DNA of 64,000 bases from Hyparrhenia diplandra (Eukaryota; Streptophyta; Magnoliopsida; Poales; Poaceae), in NCBI GenBank assembly GCA_015847255.1, contig JADLZK010000243.1, positions 1 through 64,000 of the forward strand, written 5' to 3'. Below the pieces are notes generated by a model, which was given only the letters and a program-made list of their open reading frames with translations, was not told the origin of the DNA and did not search any database. Every line of letters starts with the position of its first letter. Within the stretch, counting starts at the first letter, position 1. This document shows, in pieces, positions 46,898 through 57,102 of the stretch. The position numbers and the translations under genes were made by a program.

Positions 46898-47313
46898 ATT
46901 GTTGAGCTTAGTTTGACCCAGCCGAAGGACAGTGCTTCGAGATGGTACTGGATGATAGAGGGTGCTTATACTGGTTTTCCAGGCCCGGCTAATTGTCAGT
47001 AGTAGGCTAGTAGCATGCTCTTGTACAGTTTATCTAGCCAACCAGAGTAGCAAGTATAGTCCCACCCAGAAGGGCAATAATGTTAGCATTTACCAACACG
47101 GCCTTCAAACATTGTAAATCTGTAATGCTGCTGCTGTAACAAACAAAGAGATCATTGGGGCGTATTCATGGTCTATCAATGTCCAACAAGCTAAGCTTCA
47201 TTTCACACAGATATGGAAAATTCAGTGGCCCCTAAGAACAAATAGCAGCTCTACTTGATTATTATATTGTGGCCACACTATAATGGCCATCATACCTCTA
47301 AACAATAGCATAG

Positions 47314-47907
47314 CTAGGGGATTAGTACTAATGATTCATCTACTTCCATCGTTGGTTCGTCTGGCACTTTTCGAAATCCACCGTTGTCCCAGTGCACATT
47401 TTTGCCCCTGCTGCTCCGCATCACCTTCTCGTCGACGGCCTTCACCCCGGCCTCCGGCTCAGCCTGCTCACGCTCCATCATCTCTGCCAGCGCCATAACC
47501 TGCACGAAGAACATGAACACCACCAGCTGCCTCTCCAGGTACGCCAACAGCTCTCGGCGGTCCCTGGTGGAGCCGAGGAGGCGTAGGATGTGGTCGTCGT
47601 CTAGGAAGGCGAAGGCCAGTAAGGCCAGCGCGCTGCCGGACATCGCGGCCCACGCGAGCGCCGTGTGCACGGCGAGGCAGAGGTGGGGGAGCTGGGCGCG
47701 GAGCGGCGCCGCGAGCGCGGACAGCAGGGTGATGGCGTGCACGGAAACGAGCGCCCAGCCGAAGGGCGTCGGCCGTGGGCGGAGGAGGAAGACCACGCCG
47801 AGCGCGGCGGCGGCGAGGACGGGGAGGGAGAGGTTGAGGAACCAGACCAGCAGGATGGGACGGGAGGAGCTGCTCCGCAGGCTCGAGTTGCCGGTGGCGG
47901 ACTCCAT
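47314..47907 (-). CDS. Four-pass membrane protein of unknown function, copy B
   Basis: An uninterrupted 197-codon frame, MESATGNSSLRSSSS to DESLVLIP, paralogous to 44394-45040. Hydrophobic segments are ILLVWFLNLSLPVLAAAALG, PFGWALVSVHAITLLSAL, LCLAVHTALAWAAMSGSALA and LVVFMFFVQVMALAEMM. The C-terminal block EAGVKAVDEKVMRSSRGKNV then HWDNGGF is shared with copy A, but a different tail follows (RKVPDEPTMEVDESLVLIP). Relative to copy A it lacks the basic linker with ARKRGRK. The high conservation of frame and motifs suggests it is functional. It arose in the tandem duplication that also copied the PAA2 tail. The function is unknown. Confidence 0.75.
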   Translation of the reverse strand: MESATGNSSLRSSSSRPILLVWFLNLSLPVLAAAALGVVFLLRPRPTPFGWALVSVHAITLLSALAAPLRAQLPHLCLAVHTALAWAAMSGSALALLAFAFLDDDHILRLLGSTRDRRELLAYLERQLVVFMFFVQVMALAEMMEREQAEPEAGVKAVDEKVMRSSRGKNVHWDNGGFRKVPDEPTMEVDESLVLIP

Positions 47908-48014
47908 TACCTTGTGGGTGTGCGAGTGCGACTATGCGGTGTATTGTCAGTGCGAGTGTGCGACAGAGATCATCTTGTTGAGAGGAGCAGTGAAGGGCGT
48001 GGTGCGTGGGGAGG

Positions 48015-48022
48015 TTTAAATA
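48015..48022 (-). promoter_or_regulatory. TATA-like box of membrane protein copy B
   Basis: On the minus strand it reads TATTTAAA, 108 bp upstream of the ATG at 47907, at the site corresponding to the box of copy A. Confidence 0.4.
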
Positions 48023-48214
48023 CAGAGCGGGAGAAGTGACCGTTTGAGGAGCGGAGGAGCAACGGCTAAGTCGGCGCCGGGAGCGGAGGCTATGATTGTT
48101 TTCTGTACCGTGCTGGAGCCTCGAGGAGCGCCAATTGCTGCCATCAGCATCGATGCTACTCCGTAGTACCTTTGAGTTAAAACAAAATAAAGATTAACTA
48201 GATTGATACTATTG

Positions 48215-49246
48215 TATTTGTAGGTCTTTATTTAAGATATGCTGGAATGTTTTGACGCTTAGCCAAAGACAGCTCCGGCGCACGGACACCACTGTCATCT
48301 GGTGCCAAGGTTACCGTAGAGCTGGAACAAGGCCGAACAGCATTGCGTTCATCACGACGAGCAGCATTATCTTTTGCAACCCACACACTTCCACAGCACT
48401 TGAGGTGACGATCAGACGGCAAAAAATGCCCAAATCTTTTAACTATATTTGCAACAAATCCTATGCTTTACATAATGGATAAAGATATGCGCAAAGCAAA
48501 CAAAAAATAATTCTGCGTTAGTTCATGACTTCAGCTAAGCTATTTTTGTCCCACGCAATCATAAGCAGAATTTGGAGGGTCAAGACATTATATTCACAAA
48601 TCCAAGGTCACCAGGTTAGCTAGAGACTAGGAAAATGCCCAGCAGGATGAATAGTTGTGCTCCTCAGGTTTGCATGGGTTGGCTAAGAGTTGTAGATCTC
48701 TTATCAGCAAAGTACCTGCAAATAAAAATCAAACGAATTAGTTCTAAACTTCATTTCATATGCTAATTAGATTATGGTAAAATTCAAATGAAATGTACAG
48801 AAATAGGCGTCTCATCTGTAAACAAATTAAACACAAAACTACACACAGCAACTCAGAGGGTTCTCCATAGGAGATAGCATAGAGCAGCAATAGTTCAGGA
48901 TGCAAATCATAAAGTTGAACAAGCACCGCATCGACCAGACTGTCAAATATAGTTACAAGCTTATTCTTATTCTTTTTAATAAAAAACTGTTCCACAGATG
49001 AGGTGTTAACAATTTCTTCCGATGGAAAGAAATAGAGTTCAGTCTGCATGTCACATACTCACATCTAGGTAAAGACCGGATGGATGAGGGTGTCCAAAAC
49101 CAATTCTGTCATTAATGAAGCAACCAAACAAGAAGGCTACCAATTTTATTCAGCGTATTAGTCCAAACAGTACATCGCAAGAAAAAAAAGAGCACTGAGA
49201 TAAAAATTGACTCATCATCTTTATAAAAGGATGATTTCAATTTACC
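48215..49246. other. Spacer downstream of the RING E3 ligase gene
   Basis: It contains the 3' UTR region of the E3 ligase gene. Positions 48250-48420 are open for about 60 codons on both strands but match nothing I recognise. No repeat or gene is supported. Confidence 0.4.
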
Positions 49247-51564
49247 TCAAGAGTCATAAATTCTTATCATGTATCTGATGTCTTGGCGACACATAGGGCA
49301 CAATGGTTCAACCTCACGCTCCATTCTTAATGCGCATTTGCAGCAGCATACAAGATGCCCACATGGAACAAAAGCTGCTTTCCTTTTCCTCCTTAAGCAC
49401 ACAACACATAGTTGCCCGTCTCCTACTTCTTCATCATCACTAGAGTTATCTTCCCGAACAGCCTCTTCAGCCTCTTCAAACATCTGTTGTGCCTGCCTAG
49501 CCTCTCTCCGCAGTTTGATTCTCTTCCAGCCCCTGCAACATTATAAATTTCAAATTATCAGCACATAGGACTGCAAAAACTAAAATTGCTCAACAGGATA
49601 TCTCTAGTCTAGATAATCAAGCATCAATCAGCATAACTCAAGCGATAGAGAAAATGACGTAATTTGGTATATCAAGACAAGAATTTGTAAAGTAGAACGT
49701 TACATTGGTTCACACTACAAGTTCATAACAGATACCTGTAAATGGCATGGCCCACTAAGCAAACCGACAAGGTTCCCAGAACAATACTACCCCAAAATAG
49801 TTTCCTCACACGCGAAGCCAGCTGAGCTTGCATCTCATCCTTGGTTAGCTCAGATCTGAATGAAGGCAAAGTGTTAAAAAACTTGAAACTATGTATCAAG
49901 AGAACGCAGTCCTTCCCTTATTCACAAGGAATTTTATAGAGACAAAAATGATGATTGGAATCAGCAAGAAAGAAATAATATAAAAACATAATACCAAATA
50001 ACATCTTACAAGAAAAAGGGGATCTCTGGGCATGATGTGATCTCAACACTTTCTGCATCCTTCACACGACATAGTCCTATTGCTGTAATTTTCTTACCAA
50101 TCGGTAGTATTTTTTCTTCATCCAACAACGCAATCTATGGAACAGGTAACATAACAGTTCAAGAAATATACTGGTCCAGGGCTGAGTATTGCATAGATAA
50201 ATATCTGTTCTTAATGCAGCAATCAAATGAACTTACGGATAGCCATTGCCAATAATAGTTTGGAACAATGTGTAAGGAGTTGTCTCAAGTGGGATAAGTT
50301 TATGAAACACTGTAGTAAGAGGCAAAGGTTGATGATCCGCCTTATTCACATTTATATGCACCACTCCCGCAGGATTTCCTAACTCAGTACTGACGAGAAC
50401 AAACGGTACCTTGCGAGAGCACTGACAAATCAAGGTGAAGGACTAAAAGGTTATCCTAATAACAATATTGCATGAGTGTAGATGGAATACCGATCTAAAA
50501 GATGTCACAATTTGCTCTTTCCATGATCTGAAAAGAAGAGCATGCAGATCAAAGGTCCATCCAAAGATGCCTCTCCATTCTGTGAACAAGCACTACAAAG
50601 TACAAAACCGCATATTACTAGTTAGTTAGACATTGATATAGAGGAAGAATAACAGGCATATGCAGTGTTTTTTTAAAAAACAAAGGGAAAAAATGGTAAG
50701 AAATCTCTTATAACAGACTTCAAACTCAGGTAACTGAAAACATATTAAGACTTGATATTCTCAAAAATGTGCTTACTGCTTAACAATTCTCCTATCACAG
50801 AAATTCGAACACACAAGCTAATATGGAAACCATCAAATTAGCAAAGAGTTGCCCAAGTTCCTAAATCCTGCAGGAGGCAATCATGGAACTCCAAACTATT
50901 GGAAGCCACTAAAGGAAATGGGAAACCCTGAAGAAGGGAGACTCTCTATCACCCTTGTGTTTAAAATTTGTACAACAATTGGAGACCTCAATCTAATTAG
51001 TGTAGCAGAATTTACACTAGACAGGGTATCACGACGGCTCCAATGATGCATCTGAATTCCTTACCGACTATTATCTCGTTGCCACGAGAGCTATCACCAA
51101 ACACCCAAATACCTAATCCTTGATGAATATATTTTTAAGACGAAAACGAAAACAGAATCGCTGCATCCATATTGTCTAGAGCTAGCATAAACCCCAATCT
51201 GAACGATGGACGCAACGAGCAAGTCTCCAGGGCACGACGGTGGGACTCACCATCTGGGTGTGCTTCACGACGACGCCCGCCTCGCCGGAGAAGGGGCCCG
51301 GAGGAACGAGCCGTGGGTCCGCACGTAGCCCCGCACACCGCGGCGATCCGGGGCTCGCCGCCGCCGCCCGGAGAGGAGGGAGCGGGCGTCGGCGATAGAG
51401 GCCGTCGCCGCGGAGGCGACGAGGCGCAGCTGCCCCGAGACGGCGAGGTACTTGACCCACGACGCGACGGCGACGGCCGCCGTGCCGAGGCCGAGCACCG
51501 CCCCGTCCAGCGAGGCGGCGAGACGCACCAGCGCCTCGGCCGTCTCGCGGTCACGCGCCGACAT
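49247..51564 (-). CDS. SP1/SPL2/MULAN-type RING E3 ubiquitin ligase, six exons
   Basis: Members are two-pass outer-membrane ubiquitin ligases of chloroplasts, mitochondria or peroxisomes with a GIDE domain between the membrane segments and a C-terminal RING facing the cytosol. Exons (minus): 51564-51251, 50592-50491, 50421-50237, 50134-50010, 49855-49736, 49532-49247. Exon 1 has the first hydrophobic segment AVLGLGTAAVAVASWV and ends VVVKHTQM after one or more indels. Exon 2 encodes CLFTEWRGIFGWTFDLHALL; exon 3 KVPFVLVSTELGNPAGVVHI; exon 4 IALLDEEKILPIGKKITAIG. Exon 5 holds the second membrane segment, FWGSIVLGTLSVCLVGHAIY. Exon 6 holds an acidic linker and the C3HC4 RING: CVVC, PCGH, CCCKC and CPMC, ending IRYMIRIYDS. 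The RING spacing looks closest to SPL2, but subfamily assignment is inference. Exons 2-6 are in phase without correction. Confidence 0.88.
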
Positions 51565-52626
51565 GGCTGAGCTGTGTTGGCTTGGGTCTCCCCCGCAGGA
51601 CGGCGAGTCGACGATGCCCCTTGCTGCCGTGTGCGGTGCGGATCGGGACGGTCCGGTCTCGGGTTCAAGCCGGAGGAGATAATTCTGTAGGTTCGCCCCA
51701 CACGCGTGGAGCCTTCCAGGTCAGTGGTTTTGCCTTGCTAAAGGAGGAGAACGAATTCGATTCCAATTTGTAAATTTTCAACAAATTTTACAAGGCCATT
51801 GAATAAGGCTCGTTAATCCTGGCATCTGAATCTGATCATTCTATGCAAATTGCAGGCCACTTATGAATCCATGGACGACCGATGGAGTCATAAGTGATCT
51901 TGTTGTAAATCTACTGGGCACGGCTCCAGCAAACTCACGTGTCACTAGGAACTAATTCGTTTGACTTTTTTTACCTCAAGTTTGATCACTCATCTTATTT
52001 AAAAGGTTGTGCAAAAAATTATTTCTTTTGTTGTAGCATGCTTTATTAATAAAAGTTTTTAAAAATAATTTAAATATGACTATGTTTGTTTTTTTTTTTT
52101 TTTTTAATAAAACGAAGTGGTCAAACTTAGAGTAAAAAATATCAAACGAACTATAATTAACAGAGGGTACAATGCAACAGATCCGATCTGTACATGTGAA
52201 TATCATTAGAAGCATTAGATCTGATTACAAGACACGCACGGCATTCGTGTTCATCTGTTGCTGAATGACATGACAATTGTATATGACCAGCAACAAGAGC
52301 AATCACATATCAGGCACCGAGATCACAGCGCAAGGAAGAAACATTCGCACTTTGCTGGCTGCACAAACTATACATGACAGAAGCTTTTTGAGTTATTCAG
52401 ATACCTCAACATTCTGAGGCATCAGAATTCAGAACTGTCACCGATCTAGTGACAATCTCGAAATCACAAACATTTGAAAACACTTTGATCATGTACAAGG
52501 TGGTGAAGGTTTTCCTTGGCACATACCATCCCGCCTTTCCAAATCGCGAGGACCGATGGCATTTCCTGCACAGGGGAGATGGAACTAGGGACCATGTTCC
52601 TTCTATTCCTATCTATTCAGCAAGTC
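51565..52626. other. Spacer between the E3 ligase and GNAT genes
   Basis: It holds the E3 ligase promoter and the GNAT 3' region. At about 51944-52165 there is a degenerate Stowaway-like element: CTAATTCGTTTGACTTTTTT and its inverse AAAAATATCAAACGAACTAT, with GTTTGATCACT / AGTGGTCAAAC inside. No gene is evident. Confidence 0.5.
51944..52165. mobile_element. Degenerate Stowaway-like MITE
   Basis: Inverted arms near the ends (CGTTTGACTTTTTTTACCTC and GAGTAAAAAATATCAAACG) and the central GTGGTCAAAC match the arms of the element at 3867-4102. Termini are eroded (AACTAATTCG / AACAGAGGGTA). Confidence 0.5.
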
Positions 52627-55429
52627 CTATGAACTGAAGTAGAGTAAGCACAGATCTGATGAACAAGCGCCATCCTGGTCCACCATCTACAAACAAATAG
52701 CATTTTTGATTTAGACTTCTGTAACTTAACGAAAATCTTCAGGATCAAACCGAGACAAGGCACCTTGAATCCTATCTGATCATAGAGCCTCCACGCTGGT
52801 AAGTTATCTTTATGCACATGAATGTAAATATTTTCAGCACCTGTAATGGGTTGAATATATCAACGGATCGTGCATTCTCATTTTGGGACAGGCTATTCTA
52901 GAATAGCTCAATGTTTTCTCTACCGTTGAGTCTTGCAGCATCTATGGCCAATAACAGCATGTTGCTGGCAATCCCTTGACGCCTTGCATATTTAGCAACA
53001 CATACATTTGTTACATACCCAAATTTTGGCTGATCAGGCTGATAAATTCGACAGTGAAGAGAGCGACTTTCCAGGCTCCTGTGAATAATGTCTAGATATA
53101 ACTTCTAAATACAGCAGCAGAAAAAAAACATAGAGAAGGTACAATTATATCCTACCTCAGGAAATTTCTCCCCATGTAGAGGATGCCTTACACATACATC
53201 TAAGGTACCAACAACACTATTCAGGACAGTTAAGCCTGAGGTCATCATTCTTTACCTGCAATATTAAGCATAATACACCAATATTTCAGCTGTGGACAAA
53301 ATGAAGAAAATATCAGTGAAGACAGCTTTAGCAGAATGTAAACTGAGATAGTTGCCAAGAGTGAGACTTTCATTAATCATAGTCAATTGTAAGAGAGACC
53401 ATTTGGTTTGTTCATGATTCCCTGCGACATGCTTTATGAACAAAACATGCTGCAACCAAGATCTAGTGACAAATTTGATGAACAAATCAAACAGAGATTT
53501 TTATCTCATACCGCGACAAAACATATATACTTTTTCTCCGTGCTGTTTGCTGCATCTCTTCTTTAATGCATGGAATTCCTGCAATGAGATGACAGGCGCT
53601 GATACATGTGAACCAGAAGAGAAACTATTGAATGATCGGGATGTGAAAAATAATGCGATTATTTATAACGTTGCATCAACAAAGCTATTGAACAAGAGGT
53701 CATTGTAGTTTCTTAACATTTACTTGTTACAAAGAAGATGTACATCCTATCTCAATTATAACCACACAGAAAACACTACTAAGTTGTTTGCAAGTACCTT
53801 TGATGCAAACTTTCTTTTAAAGCTTTCAACATAGCTGCAACATAAAAAAAAAAAATAATGATAAAGTAGCTGCAAGGACCATGCTAACAGTAAATGTATA
53901 GCAGTGCAGACAATAAGGAAGACTACAGAACTTCCCTTGAAGATAAAAGTCTTACCGATTGCCTGACTCATTTTCGTAGTGATCTTCTGCTCTCAACCAT
54001 GCAGCGATCTATCAATCATTAGTAAGGAGAGATGTAACTTTTAAGGCATAGTGGTAGTGGTAGGTAGAGTAAATCATAATTGTAGGTCACTGAATAAAAG
54101 GTGGAGTTATGTAACCTATAAATAGCTAGCATATGTTAGTAATCAATGGTTAGCAACCAGTCCATTACAAATACATGTGGAAGCTATGTCTGCTAAACAG
54201 AATAAATGAACAATATGTTCTAACAAGAGTAATACCCAATATTCCTCATCGATTACAGCCTCACGAGCAACATAGCAGCCAAATAATCTTTTGTATTTGC
54301 AATCACTTTCATCAATTGAGGGTCGAAGACGATTGAACCGGAGATCAGATGGTCCAGAAGGAAGCAAAGGGGTTGGGACCACTGATGCCTTATTGGATAA
54401 ACTTGAGGAAAGCCCAGGGTGAGACAATCCTCTGGCAACATTGAGGCTGTCAGTGTCTGTCTCCTCATTTCCACCATCTGTGGAAATCATGGATTCATCT
54501 TTCCTGGGGGTATTAAAAATGACTATGCATGAAAATAAGGAACAATAGGCATAATAAGATCTAAACATGAAGTTATGCTCAACATAAAAACTGATAAACA
54601 GAACATAATCACTGAAGACTTTGCTTCAGTGGAACCTAATAATAAGTTCAATTGTGGCCCAAATGTTGTGTATAACATTAGAACTACATCATAACAAGCC
54701 ATAAGAAGCAACCAAAAAGGCAGTAAGACTACAAGACCCTATAATAGCTCTACCACATATTTTCCTTCTTATTGTTTTTCTATTTTTACAACCATGTGGA
54801 CATCCTTATCCCCTTTCTTTCCTCTTTTATTTTCCATAAAGAAAAAACAGAGTGCCACATCATATCATATTTATGGTTTCCCCTTTGGATTGAAGGAACA
54901 CGTGCCATGAGAATTGGCGCAATGAACCAGTACCAGCCAAATTTTGCTCAAAGGAAGGAAATGAAGACAATGTGATCCTGCATTGAACCGATTGGCTAGT
55001 CTCTCCTTCCAGTCACAGAGTCTAAACGTGAAGGATGCGCAACCTAACTAAACCAATGCTCAAACGACGCCCTGAAACCTCACTGAGATTCGTCTCTTCC
55101 TTCCTTCTCCGCAGGATTTTTCTCCCTTTCCTCCATCGCAGATATTTTCAGCCTCTAAAAACCACCACGAGACGATAGTTCCTCCAACAACAGCAAAGCG
55201 GATGCAAATTAACCAACGACAACAGCAACCGAAGGAAGTGTGCTCACATAGGCGAGGCGGCGAGACGCCGGTGGAGGATGCCCCCTCGTCCACGGGGACG
55301 TGGCGCGCGCCGGCCAACGGCGGCGGCGTGACGGCGCCGGTGGCCATGCTCGCGGCCGCAGCAGCAGCAGCACCCCCGCGAGAAGGAAAGAGGTCGAGCC
55401 GGCAACCGGCACCCCTTAGTCCGCGGCAA
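52627..55429 (-). CDS. GNAT-family N-acetyltransferase, probably plastid type
   Basis: GNAT enzymes transfer acetyl from acetyl-CoA to amines, including protein N termini and lysines. Exons (minus): first exon uncertain, then 54503-54236, 54008-53956, 53834-53798, 53578-53512, 53255-53156, 53078-52924, 52841-52764, 52687-52627. The second exon encodes FNRLRPSIDESDCKYKRLFG and YVAREAVIDEEYW. Then come IAAWLRAEDHYENESGNR, YVESFKRKFASK, EFHALKKRCSKQHGEK, SVVGTLDVCVRHPLHGEKFP, and FGYVTNVCVAKYARRQGIAS, which includes the acetyl-CoA-binding RRQGIA of motif A. HVHKDNLPAWRLYDQIGFK is motif B, and the end is GACSSDLCLLYFSS. Exon 1 could start at 55347 (MATGAVTPPPLAGARH) or 55429; the donor CGCCTAT|GTGAGC and the phase of exon 2 fit the 55429 frame, but indels make phase weak evidence. 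The resemblance to plant chloroplast GNATs is inference. Confidence 0.8.
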
Positions 55430-56049
55430 GAGGGGCGGGGAGCGGTGGCAGGAAGGGAAAATGGGAAATGCCGGGGCGCGGCGGGGCGAGCGCTGGCGTG
55501 CGGCGTGGTCTACCTGCCTGCCTCGCGGCCGTGTCGCCCGCTATTGGAGTACGTTTTTTTTTTTTTTTCGCTCTATCCGTTTCGCTGGGCCTAACGGGTG
55601 GGTGTGGACCGGTAGCGGGCGGTCGTGTTTCGCCGGTAGCGGATGGCCGCCACTTCCATTTGCAGTTTGCAGCGCGTGCTATGCTTCGGCTGCACGCGCC
55701 CAAGCCTTGTCACGCTGGCACCGCCGTCTTCCATACGGATACGGCGTGGCGGCGGCTAGGCTGGCTACTTGATTGGCCTACACGTTGGATGGACCATGTT
55801 ACCCCGGCCATGAGATACCATTTTTCTCAGTGTACTCCTGGTGAGTGGTGACGAGTGACGGCAAAGTTTTATGCGCAACCGTTAAAAAAGAGGAAATCTG
55901 TATTGGTTGACTTATTAGACATGATAATTGTTCAGTAATAATCATTTAGAATTTGTACTAAATGTATTGGACTTCCCCATCAATCCACCAAACCCCACAA
56001 CCAAATAAGACATTATGCCTAACTCAATCCACAAGAGTATGATGATGCA
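55430..56049. other. GNAT upstream region
   Basis: A GC-rich part (to about 55830) presumably holds the GNAT promoter or 5' leader; the rest is AT-rich. Frames on the plus strand here have no recognisable motif. Confidence 0.4.
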
Positions 56050-56878
56050 AGCTGCCCAGTAGGCCAAGTAGGTAATGAGGACATCAAACGCTTAGTTCTG
56101 TCATGTCAAAGAACAAGTGCAGTTTGGCGTTCTATCGGGATGGAGGACAAGATTAATCAACAATGGCGAAATGATAGAACTGGATCACAAATTTGTGAGG
56201 ACATTATCATAAGAGGTGAACAAATTCGTGAGCTCCTAACAGGCGCTTGGTACCTGTGGTGGGAAAGAAGACAGTTGGTACATGGCGAGAGCATCCGAAG
56301 ACCATCAAGATCAGGTCTGTCGATTGCTTCGCTTACCAAAAACTATAAGCTAGCGGCAATGAAGAAACAAAACATCAGGAAAGGCTGGGTTAAACCATCT
56401 GAAGGTATGGTGATGTTAAATGTTGATGCTTCTTTTGATCCAAATTCAGGTTGTGCGGGTCTGGGTGTTATTATAAGGGATAGCACCGGAGGGATGATTG
56501 CGGCTGCAAACAAATTCATCCATGTATGGTAGATGCTCCCATGGCTAAAACATACGCTCTGAAGGAAGGTTTATTGTTGTCTCAATATGTTGGTTGCAAT
56601 AGAATTATAGTCTAGTCGGACTGTGTAGAAGTGGTGGAGATCATGAAGAATGATGGGTTCATGGCAAATTCAGCGGCGGCAATTTATGATGACTGCTGGA
56701 GGATTTGGTCGGGTTTTGACATGATTTCCATCGATCACTACTATAGGGAAGCAAACCAAGTGGTGGATGAACTAGCTAAATCTAGTATGGTTTTGAAGAA
56801 CTCTTGTATTTGGGACGATGATCCCCCTAGCTTTATTGTTCAATATCTTGTAAACGATGTAACTATATTTGATCAATA
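56050..56878 (+). pseudogene. LINE remnant: zinc-binding and RNase H-like domain
   Basis: The translation NEDIKRLVLSCQRTSAVWRS resembles the end of the plant LINE reverse-transcriptase zinc-binding region. It continues with WYLWWERRQLVHGE and then an RNase H-like domain (RVT_3 type): MLNVDASFDPNSGCAGLGVI, IRDSTGGMIAA, APMAKTYALKEGLLL, YREANQVVDELAKSS. There is a frameshift near 56525 and a TAG at the position before SDCVEVVE, where family members usually have a glutamine or other sense codon. The element's upstream endonuclease and reverse transcriptase core are absent. Confidence 0.8.
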
Positions 56879-57102
56879 AAGTACACCACTTGGTTTCAAA
56901 AACAAGGGTTGCTCTAATTTATAGGTTGTTTTTTTTCTCTACCATTAATTTCTTGTACAATACACCAAACCTAACAAATTATATGTTTTGCCTACAAAAA
57001 TTATGAGGTTTATGCACATAATTAAAAAAAAAAATTGGGTATCTATGTTCACACTCTCAGTAGGCAGTGAGGGAAGGAAAAGACCAAATTTGGCAATCTA
57101 AA

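Larger units (their letters stand above)
45313..48214. repeat. Segmental tandem duplication, copy 2
   Basis: This copy begins with the same PAA2 intron 13 sequence as copy 1 and ends beyond the second membrane protein gene. About 27 bp separate it from copy 1. Compared with copy 1 it lacks the MITE at 43856-44092 and carries a fold-back insertion inside the exon-14 copy. Confidence 0.9.

Noticed and set aside
48228..48482. Overlapping ~65-75-codon frames on both strands
   Set aside because: No motif, no conservation evidence and no exon partners.
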